Source of the DNA: JAJPKK01 sp963824905
GTDB taxonomy: Bacteria; Pseudomonadota; Alphaproteobacteria; Rhizobiales; Xanthobacteraceae
Reading direction: 5' to 3'
Assembly (NCBI GenBank): GCA_963824905.1
Contig: CAWGRH010000003.1
Coordinates: 186,001 to 250,000, forward strand
DNA length: 64,000 nucleotides
A program made the position numbers and the translations under genes. The notes beneath the pieces were generated by a model. It saw only the letters and a list, made by a program, of their open reading frames with translations, did no database searches and had not been told where the DNA came from. Each line of letters begins with the position of its first letter. Positions within the stretch are counted from its first letter, which is position 1. Below are positions 36,000 to 44,113 of this stretch, piece by piece.

Positions 36000-37583
36000 C
36001 TACGCCTTGGTCGCCGCGACAATAGCGCCGGCTTGCGGCAGCGTGTCGACCGCCCACAACAGCCGCAGCAGCTCGTCGGTCTTCGCCGCCGAGAGCTGCC
36101 GGCGGGCCAGCGAGCGGAATTTCTCCTCGAGCTCAGCGTCGGTCATGGGGTTCTTCCAGTGGCCGCGGTGATACTCGACGCGCACGTTCTCGCGCCGGCC
36201 CGATTTGAGCACGATCTCCATATCGCACAGGTTGATCTCCTTGAGCCTGCGTTCGGCCTCCTCGGACGGCAGGCAGCGCACGCGGCCGACGAGGTCGAGC
36301 AACCGGGCATCGTGCAGATACGGATCCTCGTAGTATTTCTCCTCGACGGTGCCGTAAATCATCGCCACCGCCGCGGCGTAGGGCATGCTGTGGTCCGCCG
36401 TCTCGCGGGTCTGCGGCCGCCACTTGTCGGGGCTGTCGGCCATGACCTGGATCGCGATCGGCGCCACCTTGACGTTCACCTGGTCGATCTCGCCGATGTC
36501 GGAAAAGAACTTGCGCGCATCGACCCCGGCCTGGGCGACGGTCTGGGCGTACTGCCCGAGCGCAAAGCGCTTGGTGAAGGCGTGCAGCATGCCGAACGGC
36601 ACGTTGCCGCCGCCGAGCTGCGGCAGCGTGAACGGCTTGCGGTTGATGCGCTGGAAAAAGCCGTCGCGCCCCTCGAACACCTGGTTGGGTCCGGTCATTC
36701 CGGCCTGGGCGAGCTCGACGGCGAAGATCGCCTTGCGCGAGGCTTCTCCCGCCGCACAGGCCTTCCAGTTCGACAGTGCACCGACGCGGGTCTGATTGAG
36801 CGTCACGTTGCCGGCGACGTTGATGCCGATCGCGTGCACGAGCTCTCCCGGCGTGAGCCCCATCATGCGTCCGGCGCCGGCAGTCGCGGCGAGGCCGATC
36901 ACGGTCGAGTAGTCCAGCCCGATCGCGCGGTTGTCGAAGACGTCGCAGACCCGGCAGAACACCTCGTAGCCGAGCATGATGCCGGTGATGAGATCCTTGC
37001 CGCTGCGGCCCATCATCTCCGCGGTCGTGAGCACCGAGGCGATGGTGTCGCTCGGGTGGCCGCCGCCGAGGCTGAGGTAGCCGTCGTTGAAATCGAGATA
37101 GCGGATCATCACGCCGTTGGCGAACACGGCGAGATCGGGGCTCGTCTTGACGCCGCTGCACATCACGGTGGCGCCGCGTTGCGCGGAGACGCCCGCGGCG
37201 AGCCGGTTCGCGATCTGGCTCGGCTCTGCGCCGAAGCCGCCGATCCCGCAGCCGACCGAATCGATCAGGAAGCGCTTGGCCTCGCGCACGACGTCCGGCG
37301 GAATGTCCTCGTAGCGCAGGCTCGTGGCGTAGCGGGCGAGCGTCTCGGCGACGGTCGGCCCGCCGGGCGACGCGCTCGCAGGAGCCGCACTCGCAGAAGC
37401 GGACGACGACGATGGTGATGATGCTGCGGGCTTTTCCTGCGCCTGCGCCAGACTTGGCAAGGCTCCTGCCCCGGCGATGACGCCGGTCGTGGCAATCTGC
37501 TTGAGAAAACGGCGCCGCGCCTCGCGCGGCGGATCGAGCGGCTGCAAGCTCTCTCTATGGTCCAAAGCTTCCTCCCACGTCAT
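36000..37583 (-). CDS. MmgE/PrpD family protein with a Tat signal
   Basis: A 527-residue protein (start MTWEEALDHRESLQ; a longer start at 37631 is possible). A twin-arginine signal REARRRFLKQIATTGVIAGAG near residues 20-40 is followed by a Ser/Ala-rich spacer. From about residue 80 the MmgE/PrpD fold begins: TLARYATSLRYEDIPPDVV, FLIDSVGCGIGGFGAEPS, GHPSDTIASVLTTAEMMG, and ADHSMPYAAAVAMIYG (the conserved catalytic-region His). Family members dehydrate 2-methylcitrate or epimerise related acids in the cytosol, so export is unusual. Downstream is a TctC gene. Confidence 0.85.
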   Translation of the reverse strand: MTWEEALDHRESLQPLDPPREARRRFLKQIATTGVIAGAGALPSLAQAQEKPAASSPSSSSASASAAPASASPGGPTVAETLARYATSLRYEDIPPDVVREAKRFLIDSVGCGIGGFGAEPSQIANRLAAGVSAQRGATVMCSGVKTSPDLAVFANGVMIRYLDFNDGYLSLGGGHPSDTIASVLTTAEMMGRSGKDLITGIMLGYEVFCRVCDVFDNRAIGLDYSTVIGLAATAGAGRMMGLTPGELVHAIGINVAGNVTLNQTRVGALSNWKACAAGEASRKAIFAVELAQAGMTGPNQVFEGRDGFFQRINRKPFTLPQLGGGNVPFGMLHAFTKRFALGQYAQTVAQAGVDARKFFSDIGEIDQVNVKVAPIAIQVMADSPDKWRPQTRETADHSMPYAAAVAMIYGTVEEKYYEDPYLHDARLLDLVGRVRCLPSEEAERRLKEINLCDMEIVLKSGRRENVRVEYHRGHWKNPMTDAELEEKFRSLARRQLSAAKTDELLRLLWAVDTLPQAGAIVAATKA

Positions 37584-37721
37584 TCCAACCAAGCCGGCGG
37601 CGGACCCGCCTTTTGGGAGGCACCGTACCACGCCGGTCGGTGCGCCGGCAGCCCCGCGCGAGAGATTGCCGCGCTCGGAAGTTCGTGTTGGCGCGTCGTG
37701 CCGACCAGAGGGCGCGCCGTC

Positions 37722-38720
37722 TCACCGCGACCGCGACTTGCGCGTATTCGACACCGGCGTCGGCGCGGGCTTCGCCGGGACATAAGCGATGTAGAGCTGG
37801 GCGAAGTCGAAGGCTTGCTCGTAGCACATGGTGACGGTGCGGGTGTCGGTGTCGTAGTCGGAGCCGGGACGGCCGCAGCTCTCCATCGCGAGCGTCCACG
37901 GATAGGGCCACAGGAGGCGCTGCTGCGCAACCTCGGCGACCGTCTCCAAAAACCGGATCGAGCGGAACAGGGCGGCGAGCCTGTCGTAACTTCCCTTACC
38001 GTCGCCGTAGACAACGTTGATCTTGGTCTCCGGCTGCCCGGGCTGGCGCAGATGCGGCGTAATGACAGCGTCCCAAGCCGCTGAGGCCTTCCGGTAGTCG
38101 CGCTTGCAGGTCTGCTGACGATCTGCGGGCATCTTCGCCTGGTCGGCGAGGCTTTTGAACTTCTCGGGATCCGACCCCACCATCAGGCAGACGATCTGGT
38201 AGGCGCGTTGCGCGCTGACATTGTGCTCGTCGTAGTACAGCGGCTGGTCGCCGATCTCCTGATCGCGACGCGCATTGAAGAACCAGCCCTTCGCCGCGTC
38301 GGCGAGGCTCTGCACCGTGAAGCTCGTCCCGACCCGCAGCATGGTGAGCGCAGCATAGGTATCGGCGGCATCCTCCTCGCGGCCGAGCACGGGCAGCTGA
38401 AACTGGTTGATGATGACGTGCCCGATCTCGTGGAGCAGCAGCACCAGCGTGTTTCCGACGACGAAATCGACCCGCTCAACCCGCTGCTTCTGGTTGAGGC
38501 CCTTGAGACGGGGATTGCTCTGCAGCGCCTCGGCTGCTGCTTCGATCCGCGTCTGAAACGTGGATGGCGGCGGGGGCGGAATCGGCTCGGCCGGCGCCGC
38601 TGCCTGGGCGAACGCCGGCATGGCGCCGCACGCGAGAACGCCGAGCGCGGCGGCGATCGATGCGAATACGCTTCCGGTTGCGACGGAGCGCGCGATGCTC
38701 ACACGGTGACGGGATGCCAT
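37722..38720 (-). CDS. DUF4344-type putative secreted metallopeptidase
   Basis: A 332-residue exported protein from MASRHRVSIARS; GGAGAGG eight bases upstream supports this start. Signal peptide ends at AFAQAAAP. A zinc-protease HExxH (LLLHEIGHVII) is near residue 100, with PVLGREEDAADTYAALT following, where the later Glu/Asp would complete the site. YRKASAAWDAVITPHLR is also family-like. Two Cys pairs could form disulfides. Peptidase activity is inferred only from the motif. Confidence 0.75.
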   Translation of the reverse strand: MASRHRVSIARSVATGSVFASIAAALGVLACGAMPAFAQAAAPAEPIPPPPPSTFQTRIEAAAEALQSNPRLKGLNQKQRVERVDFVVGNTLVLLLHEIGHVIINQFQLPVLGREEDAADTYAALTMLRVGTSFTVQSLADAAKGWFFNARRDQEIGDQPLYYDEHNVSAQRAYQIVCLMVGSDPEKFKSLADQAKMPADRQQTCKRDYRKASAAWDAVITPHLRQPGQPETKINVVYGDGKGSYDRLAALFRSIRFLETVAEVAQQRLLWPYPWTLAMESCGRPGSDYDTDTRTVTMCYEQAFDFAQLYIAYVPAKPAPTPVSNTRKSRSR

Positions 38721-38823
38721 GGCAGTCCTCTCCATGCACTAGAGGTCATCACATGCTGCAGAGGGTCCGGCCGAAACGGCGGGCCGGCGGCCGATCACGA
38801 CAGGCATCGCGCGCGGCGCGCGC

Positions 38824-40248
38824 CTACCGCCACTTGGTGCGGTCGCGAACGCCGGCGAGCGCGGCGCGCGCTTCCGCGATCACCTTCGGCGTGTCGATCG
38901 CGACGAGCTTGCCGCCTCGCTTGAGGATGCGGCCGTCGACCACGACGGTGTCGACGTTCTCCGGCCCGGTGGCTTCGAGCACCACATGGGCGGGGTCGGT
39001 AACGAGCGCCATGTTGAGCGCATTCGGGCTGATGGCGATGAGGTCGGCACGCTTGCCGGGCTTGAGCGAGCCGATCTTGTCGTCGAGACCCATCGAGCGG
39101 GCGCCGTCGATGGTACCGAGCTCGAGAGCGCGGCGCGCCGTCATCTTGAACTCGCTCTCGGCCTTGGCGTTCTCGGAATCGCGCGCAAGCTTCAAGATGC
39201 CGAACAGGCTCGAGCTTCCTGTCAGCGCCGAGGTGTCGACCGAGATGCCGAGCGGAATGCCCTTGGCGAACATCTCGCTGATCTGCGGATAGCCGTAGCC
39301 GATGCGCAGCTCGCTCCCGGGCGACACCGAGACCGGGCAGCCCGCCTCCTTCATCATGTCGAGCTCGGCGGGGCTCGCCGAGAGCGTATGAATGAGCTGC
39401 ACGTCCTTGCCCATCAGCTTCGCCTTGAACAGCGGCTCGATCTGGTTGACCGCCTTGCGCGCGCTCGCGACATGCACGGTGATGGGAACGCCGAGCCGGC
39501 GCGCATTTTCGAACTCCGGCCGGTAGACCTCCGGCGCGATCGGCCCGGCGCGGAACTGGCCGCGCCACGCCATGCCGAGGGAGATGAGGCCGTCGTTCGA
39601 CCGGCTCTTCCAGTCCTTGGCGAGCGTCTCGAGCGGCGTCTGGTCGGCCATCTGGGTGTCGGGCATGCCCTGCGGCCAGCCGCAGGAATGCCGGGCGCGG
39701 ATGCCGACCTCCGTGAGCGCGCGAATGTCGGCTTCCGCGTGCGCGGTGCTGCGCACGTTGTGGCACCAGGAATGCACGTAGGTCATGCCGGAATTGATCG
39801 CCTCCGCCGCCGAGAGGCGGGTGCTTTGGAACACGTCGTCCGGGGTCATCTGCGCACCGAACCGGGCGACGGTCGGGAAATAGCCCTCCTCCGGCTTGTC
39901 GCCGGCGAAGCTGCGGTAGAGTGTGTTCCACATATGCCAGTGGGTCTCGACGAGGCCGGGCATGACGATCATGCCGTTGCCGTCGATCCGCAGGCCGCCG
40001 CCGGCGATGTCCTTGCCGACCGCGACGATGTCGCCATTGCGCACATGGACCGACCCACCGGCGATGTCGCCGAGCGCCGGGTCCATGGTCATCACGTAGG
40101 CATTGACGATGGTGAACTCGGCCCGCGCCGGGAGCGGCCCGCCGCCTCCCGCCTGCGCCAGCAGCGGCGAGGACCAAAGCGCACCGGGACCGGCCACGCC
40201 GAAAGCGGCGACGCCGCCGATGAAACCGCGCCTCGTAATCTGGTGCAT
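38824..40248 (-). CDS. Tat-exported amidohydrolase (chlorohydrolase/cytosine deaminase type)
   Basis: A 474-residue enzyme from MHQITRRGFIGGVAAFGVAG, a Tat signal; GGGAGAG upstream fixes the start. Metal ligands: MPGLVETHWHMW (HxH), ITVHVASARKA, QLIHTLSASPAEL and ISVDTSALTGSS (late Asp). The C-terminal DKIGSLKPGKRADLIAI is the hallmark of the amidohydrolase superfamily (AtzB/TrzN, SAH deaminase group). It is exported, unlike most relatives. Substrate unknown. Confidence 0.85.
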   Translation of the reverse strand: MHQITRRGFIGGVAAFGVAGPGALWSSPLLAQAGGGGPLPARAEFTIVNAYVMTMDPALGDIAGGSVHVRNGDIVAVGKDIAGGGLRIDGNGMIVMPGLVETHWHMWNTLYRSFAGDKPEEGYFPTVARFGAQMTPDDVFQSTRLSAAEAINSGMTYVHSWCHNVRSTAHAEADIRALTEVGIRARHSCGWPQGMPDTQMADQTPLETLAKDWKSRSNDGLISLGMAWRGQFRAGPIAPEVYRPEFENARRLGVPITVHVASARKAVNQIEPLFKAKLMGKDVQLIHTLSASPAELDMMKEAGCPVSVSPGSELRIGYGYPQISEMFAKGIPLGISVDTSALTGSSSLFGILKLARDSENAKAESEFKMTARRALELGTIDGARSMGLDDKIGSLKPGKRADLIAISPNALNMALVTDPAHVVLEATGPENVDTVVVDGRILKRGGKLVAIDTPKVIAEARAALAGVRDRTKWR

Positions 40249-40432
40249 GCGTCTCTCCCGGAACTGTCGGCGCCGGCCGATCGTTGTTGCCATTTCGTGC
40301 GCGATTTTAGCAAAGCCGCAAGCGCGCCGCACCAGCGTCAAACGGCCTCTGCGGCCGCCCACCGGCGTTGCCCACTTGCCGGGCGAAGCCGGTGGCGCGC
40401 GCGGCGCGACCAGGAGGGCTGAATCCAACTCC

Positions 40433-40460
40433 TTGTCAGGCCGCATTGTTGCTATATTTC
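40433..40460 (+). promoter_or_regulatory. Weak candidate promoter of the four-gene envelope operon
   Basis: TTGTCA at 40433-40438, with TATTTC at 40455-40460 at 16-base spacing (TATATT at 40453 gives only 14). It lies about 50 bases before the first gene, in a 258-base divergent gap with the amidohydrolase. Pattern only. Confidence 0.3.
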
Positions 40461-40506
40461 AGGAGTCGCGTGCGGTTCACGGGGTTGTCAGCGGGCGGCA
40501 ACCCGA

Positions 40507-41985
40507 TTGACTCATGGGATCAAGGAATTGGCAGTAAGCTCGGCACTCGCCCGCCTGGTCGGTGGCCTCAAACGGGAGCAGCACGACTACCGCGCCTCGC
40601 TCGACGTTTTTCCGGCCCTCAACGTCGCCAAGCTCGCCGCCGATCTCAAGGTGGGACAGCTCGGCGCCCAACGCGGCGCCAAGGAAGAGCCGTCGTCCGA
40701 CTCCGCCGTGCTCGACGATGTCGAGAGCCTGATCGTCGAGCGCATCGAGGCCGAGAAGAACAGCGCCCACGGCATCCTGCTCGACGAGCTTCATCTCTAC
40801 AAGGAACGGCTGTCCGGCCTCGACTTCGAGGGTCGCTTTGCGACCATCCGGCAGGCGGCGCCGGCCGCAGTGAGCGAATTCCGCGCCGAGGCCGCGCAGG
40901 GCCGCGACGAGCTCCACAGCCTGCGCCGCCATCTGCGCGACGTCGAGGTCGAGCGCGACGACTTTCGCCGGCGCCACAGGCTCAAGCGCACCGCGCGCTG
41001 GGCGGCCGGCGGGAATCTCACCTTGAAGGTCGGCGTTCTGCTCTGCCTGTTCGTCTTCGAGGTGTTCCTCAACGGCTTCTTCCTCGCCAAGGGAAGCGAG
41101 CTCGGCTATGTCGGCGGCGCCGCCGAGGCGCTGGTGTTCGCGCTCCTCAACATCGGCATCGCCTTCCTCGCCGGCGCGATCGGGGTGCGCGAGCTCAACC
41201 ACCGCAACTGGCTGCGCAAGCTGTTCGGGCTCGTCGCCCTCCTCGCCTACATCGCGATCGCGATCGTGCTCAACCTGACGCTCGCCCATTACCGCGAGGT
41301 GGCAGGCGCACTCGTCTCCGACGCCGGCCAGGAGGTGCTCACGCGCCTGCGCACCGACCCGCTCGGCATCGCCGACGTCAAATCCTGGCTGTTCTTCGGG
41401 ATCGGAATGCTGTGCTCGCTGGTTGCGTTCGGCGATTCCTATCTGCTGTTCGACCCCTATCCCGGCTACGGCCTGTTGGAGAAGCGCCGCGCGGGGGCCT
41501 ACGACGCCTATATCGTCCGCAAGAACGATCTCATCGAGCGGCTGCTCGCGATCCGCGATGAGGCGATCGAAATCCTCGAGGAGGCGAACCGCGATCTTTC
41601 CGTGCGCCGCGGCGAGTACGACGCCATTCTCGAAAGCCGCACCCGTGTGTTGCGGCTCTTCGAAGCGCACCAGTCCCATCTCGACCGCGCCGCCAATGCG
41701 CTGCTCTCGACGTATCGGGAGGCCGACAAGCGCTCGCGCTCAACGCCGCCGCCGGCACGCTTCGCGATGCCCTATGTGCTTGAGAAAATCCCGACCGAGC
41801 ACGAGCAGGTACCGCCGGCAGCGCGCGAGGACCTGCGCCTCTCGATCAAGGAATCGCAGGACGTCCTGGTCGACCAGGTCCATGCCATTCACGCCGAATT
41901 CGAACGCGCTTTCGCGAGCTATCGCGAGATCGACGACATGATCGAGGAGCACCCCGTTGCGAGGTCGGACGCCAAGGCCGCGTAG
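40507..41985 (+). CDS. Uncharacterised multi-pass membrane protein with coiled-coil arms (envelope operon gene 1)
   Basis: A 492-residue protein, TTG start at 40507 (another TTG at 40528 possible). A charged, helical N-terminal region (residues 60-165, rich in Glu/Arg) leads into four membrane segments: about 173-195, 203-225, 235-257 and 296-316. A second helical, charged cytosolic part follows (residues 325-400: KRRAGAYDAYIVRKNDLIERLL and on), ending in a Pro-rich stretch and a further helix. No catalytic motif is evident. It starts an operon with three further envelope genes and overlaps the next by 29 bases. I do not recognise the family. Confidence 0.7.
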   Translation: MTHGIKELAVSSALARLVGGLKREQHDYRASLDVFPALNVAKLAADLKVGQLGAQRGAKEEPSSDSAVLDDVESLIVERIEAEKNSAHGILLDELHLYKERLSGLDFEGRFATIRQAAPAAVSEFRAEAAQGRDELHSLRRHLRDVEVERDDFRRRHRLKRTARWAAGGNLTLKVGVLLCLFVFEVFLNGFFLAKGSELGYVGGAAEALVFALLNIGIAFLAGAIGVRELNHRNWLRKLFGLVALLAYIAIAIVLNLTLAHYREVAGALVSDAGQEVLTRLRTDPLGIADVKSWLFFGIGMLCSLVAFGDSYLLFDPYPGYGLLEKRRAGAYDAYIVRKNDLIERLLAIRDEAIEILEEANRDLSVRRGEYDAILESRTRVLRLFEAHQSHLDRAANALLSTYREADKRSRSTPPPARFAMPYVLEKIPTEHEQVPPAAREDLRLSIKESQDVLVDQVHAIHAEFERAFASYREIDDMIEEHPVARSDAKAA

Positions 41986-42787
41986 GAGAAATCCGGGCGA
42001 CCTTCGCAAGCATGTGATCGGTGGCGTGCTCGCCGTGCTCGCGCTGGGCGTGCTCGGCGCCGGCGCCTATGTGTATGTGAGCGCCGCGCGCCCGCCGGCG
42101 CTCGACCGCGCCACGCTGTGCCCGGTCGACGGGCCGCGCTCGATCACCGTGGTGCTGCTCAATTCGACCGACGATATCCCCGACGTCGGCAAGCACGAGA
42201 TTCGCACCGTGCTCACCGACATGGCGGAGGCGGTGCCGGTCTACGGGCTGTTGGAATTGCGGCTCCTCGATCCCAAGCTGCCGGGCGGCCGCCAGATTTT
42301 CGCCAAGTGCAATCCCGGCGACGGCGCCAATTTGAGCGAGTACACCGCCAATCCGCGGCTCGCGAAGAAGCGCTGGATCGACGGCTTCCGCGCACCGCTG
42401 GAGACCGCGCTCGAATCCGGCTTCCAGCCGCTGCCCGGCAAGACCTCGCCGATCATGGAGACGGTCCAGCGCATCGCCGTCGACCGTTTCACCGGACACG
42501 CCGCCGAGGAGGCGCCGAAAACGCTGGTCCTGGTGTCGGACATGCTGGAGAACGCGCCCGACTATTCGCAATACGCCGGCGACCTCACCTACGGCCGCTT
42601 CAAGTCGTCGCGCGCCTATAAGCGCCTGCAGACCGACCTGCACGGCGCCGAGGTGACGATCTATTACATCCAGCGCACCAGCGCGAAGCCGTTCAATTCG
42701 ACCGACCACATCCGCTTCTGGGTCGACTGGATCCGCGACAACAAGGGCCGCTTCAAACAGGCCAACAAGCTTCAGGGCGAGGGCTGA
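41957..42787 (+). CDS. Membrane-anchored vWA-like protein (envelope operon gene 2)
   Basis: A 276-residue protein with a TTG start, preceded by an Arg-rich N-terminus and a single membrane anchor (HVIGGVLAVLALGVLGAGAYVYV, residues 19-41). The outer domain starts LDRATLCPVDGPRS and continues ITVVLLNSTDDIPDVGKHEI, whose pattern (beta strand then N-S-T-D-D) recalls a vWA metal site. SPIMETVQRI and KTLVLVSDMLENAP would supply further ligands. This is an inferred similarity only. It is translationally coupled to both neighbours. A periplasmic sensor or scaffold role fits its position. Confidence 0.7.
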   Translation: MRGRTPRPRRRNPGDLRKHVIGGVLAVLALGVLGAGAYVYVSAARPPALDRATLCPVDGPRSITVVLLNSTDDIPDVGKHEIRTVLTDMAEAVPVYGLLELRLLDPKLPGGRQIFAKCNPGDGANLSEYTANPRLAKKRWIDGFRAPLETALESGFQPLPGKTSPIMETVQRIAVDRFTGHAAEEAPKTLVLVSDMLENAPDYSQYAGDLTYGRFKSSRAYKRLQTDLHGAEVTIYYIQRTSAKPFNSTDHIRFWVDWIRDNKGRFKQANKLQGEG

Positions 42788-44113
42788 ATGGCGCTGCGGC
42801 CATCCTATCAAAGTCCGGGCAACGGCGACCTCGGCTCCGCCTCCGGCATCGGCGCGATCGTCTTCATGGTGTTCGTCGCGGCGGGCTCGGCCTACATCAT
42901 CGCCGCCAAGCTCGGCAGCGTGAACCGCGTCTACGTCACCTTGGTGCCGGTGGCGATCATGATTGGCTACGCCTTCCTGATCTGGTCGGCGCGAAGCCTG
43001 CGGCTGCGTGACGACCAGGCGGGCGACAACCTCTATTACATGGGCTTCCTGTTCACGCTCACGAGCCTCGGCGTCTCGCTCTACCAGTTCAACGCCGACC
43101 GCGCTGCCGAGGAGATCGTGCAGAACTTCGGCATCGCGATCGGGTCGACCATCACCGGCATCGCGCTGCGCGTGATCTTCAACCAGATGCGGCGCGATCC
43201 GATCGAGGTCGAACGGATGATGCGGCTCGAGCTCGCCGACGCCGCAAGGCGCGTCCGCCGCGAGCTCGACGCGACCGTGGTCGAGTTCGGCTACATCCGA
43301 CGCAGCGCCGAGCAGGCGGCGTCGGATTCCTTCGAGCACGTCGCTTCCAAGGTGGACGAGGTCGCGGAGCGGCTGCTCGCCCGCGTCGCCGACGTCGCAT
43401 TGCGCTCCGCACGTCCGCTGGAGGACGCATCCCGCCGCTCCGCCGACACGCTCTCGGATGCCTCCAACATGATGGTGGAGGCTCTCGCTTCTGCCGGGCG
43501 CCAGCTCGCGACCGACATGGACAAGCTCTCGCAGAGCGCCATCGCGATCTCCAGGACCATTGCCGCGGTGGGCGAGAAGTTCGAGCGGCTGCGCACGCCC
43601 GACGAGGTGATCGAGGTCCGCATGGACCCGGCGATCGCATCGCTGACCAGCGCGGTCGACCGCTTCACGGCCCAGTCGGATCGTCATGCGCAGACGCTCG
43701 ACGGTGCAGTCGCGGCGGCCAAGGGCGTGGCGGAAGGCTCGTCCGCGACGCTCGCGCTGCTGCGCGAGCACGCCAATTCGAGCGCGGCCGCGAGCCACGC
43801 CGCGCTCGAGACCGTGAACGCCTCGAGCGCCGCAATCCATGATGCCCTCGAGCACTTCAAGGCTGACACCTGGCAGCAGATCGAGTCGCTGCGCCGGGTG
43901 CTCGAGCACACTGACGCCACGCTGCGCACCTTCGCCCAGGTCGTCGTCAAATCCGGCGCCGACGCCGAGGCACAGACGCAAGGCGTCCACGACGTGATGG
44001 TGACGATCGAGCGCAGCGTGCAGGCGCTCACAGCGGCGACCGAGCGCCTTTCGGATATCGCGGACGACATTGGCGCGCGGCGGATGGCTCCCGTGAGAGA
44101 GGCGATCAGGTGA
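42788..44113 (+). CDS. ExbB/MotA/ZorA-like membrane protein with long coiled-coil tail (envelope operon gene 3)
   Basis: A 441-residue protein whose ATG abuts the previous stop. Four membrane segments are visible: residues 20-43, 47-68, 84-102 and 110-131. The last two (GFLFTLTSLGVSLYQF and FGIAIGSTITGIALRVIF) have the small-residue, T-rich pattern of the pore helices of ExbB, MotA and ZorA. The remaining 310 residues are a long helical coiled-coil region (for example SASRRSAD-like heptads, with no Cys and few aromatics). A channel-like subunit is inferred. It overlaps the MotB/OmpA-like gene by four bases. Confidence 0.72.
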   Translation: MALRPSYQSPGNGDLGSASGIGAIVFMVFVAAGSAYIIAAKLGSVNRVYVTLVPVAIMIGYAFLIWSARSLRLRDDQAGDNLYYMGFLFTLTSLGVSLYQFNADRAAEEIVQNFGIAIGSTITGIALRVIFNQMRRDPIEVERMMRLELADAARRVRRELDATVVEFGYIRRSAEQAASDSFEHVASKVDEVAERLLARVADVALRSARPLEDASRRSADTLSDASNMMVEALASAGRQLATDMDKLSQSAIAISRTIAAVGEKFERLRTPDEVIEVRMDPAIASLTSAVDRFTAQSDRHAQTLDGAVAAAKGVAEGSSATLALLREHANSSAAASHAALETVNASSAAIHDALEHFKADTWQQIESLRRVLEHTDATLRTFAQVVVKSGADAEAQTQGVHDVMVTIERSVQALTAATERLSDIADDIGARRMAPVREAIR

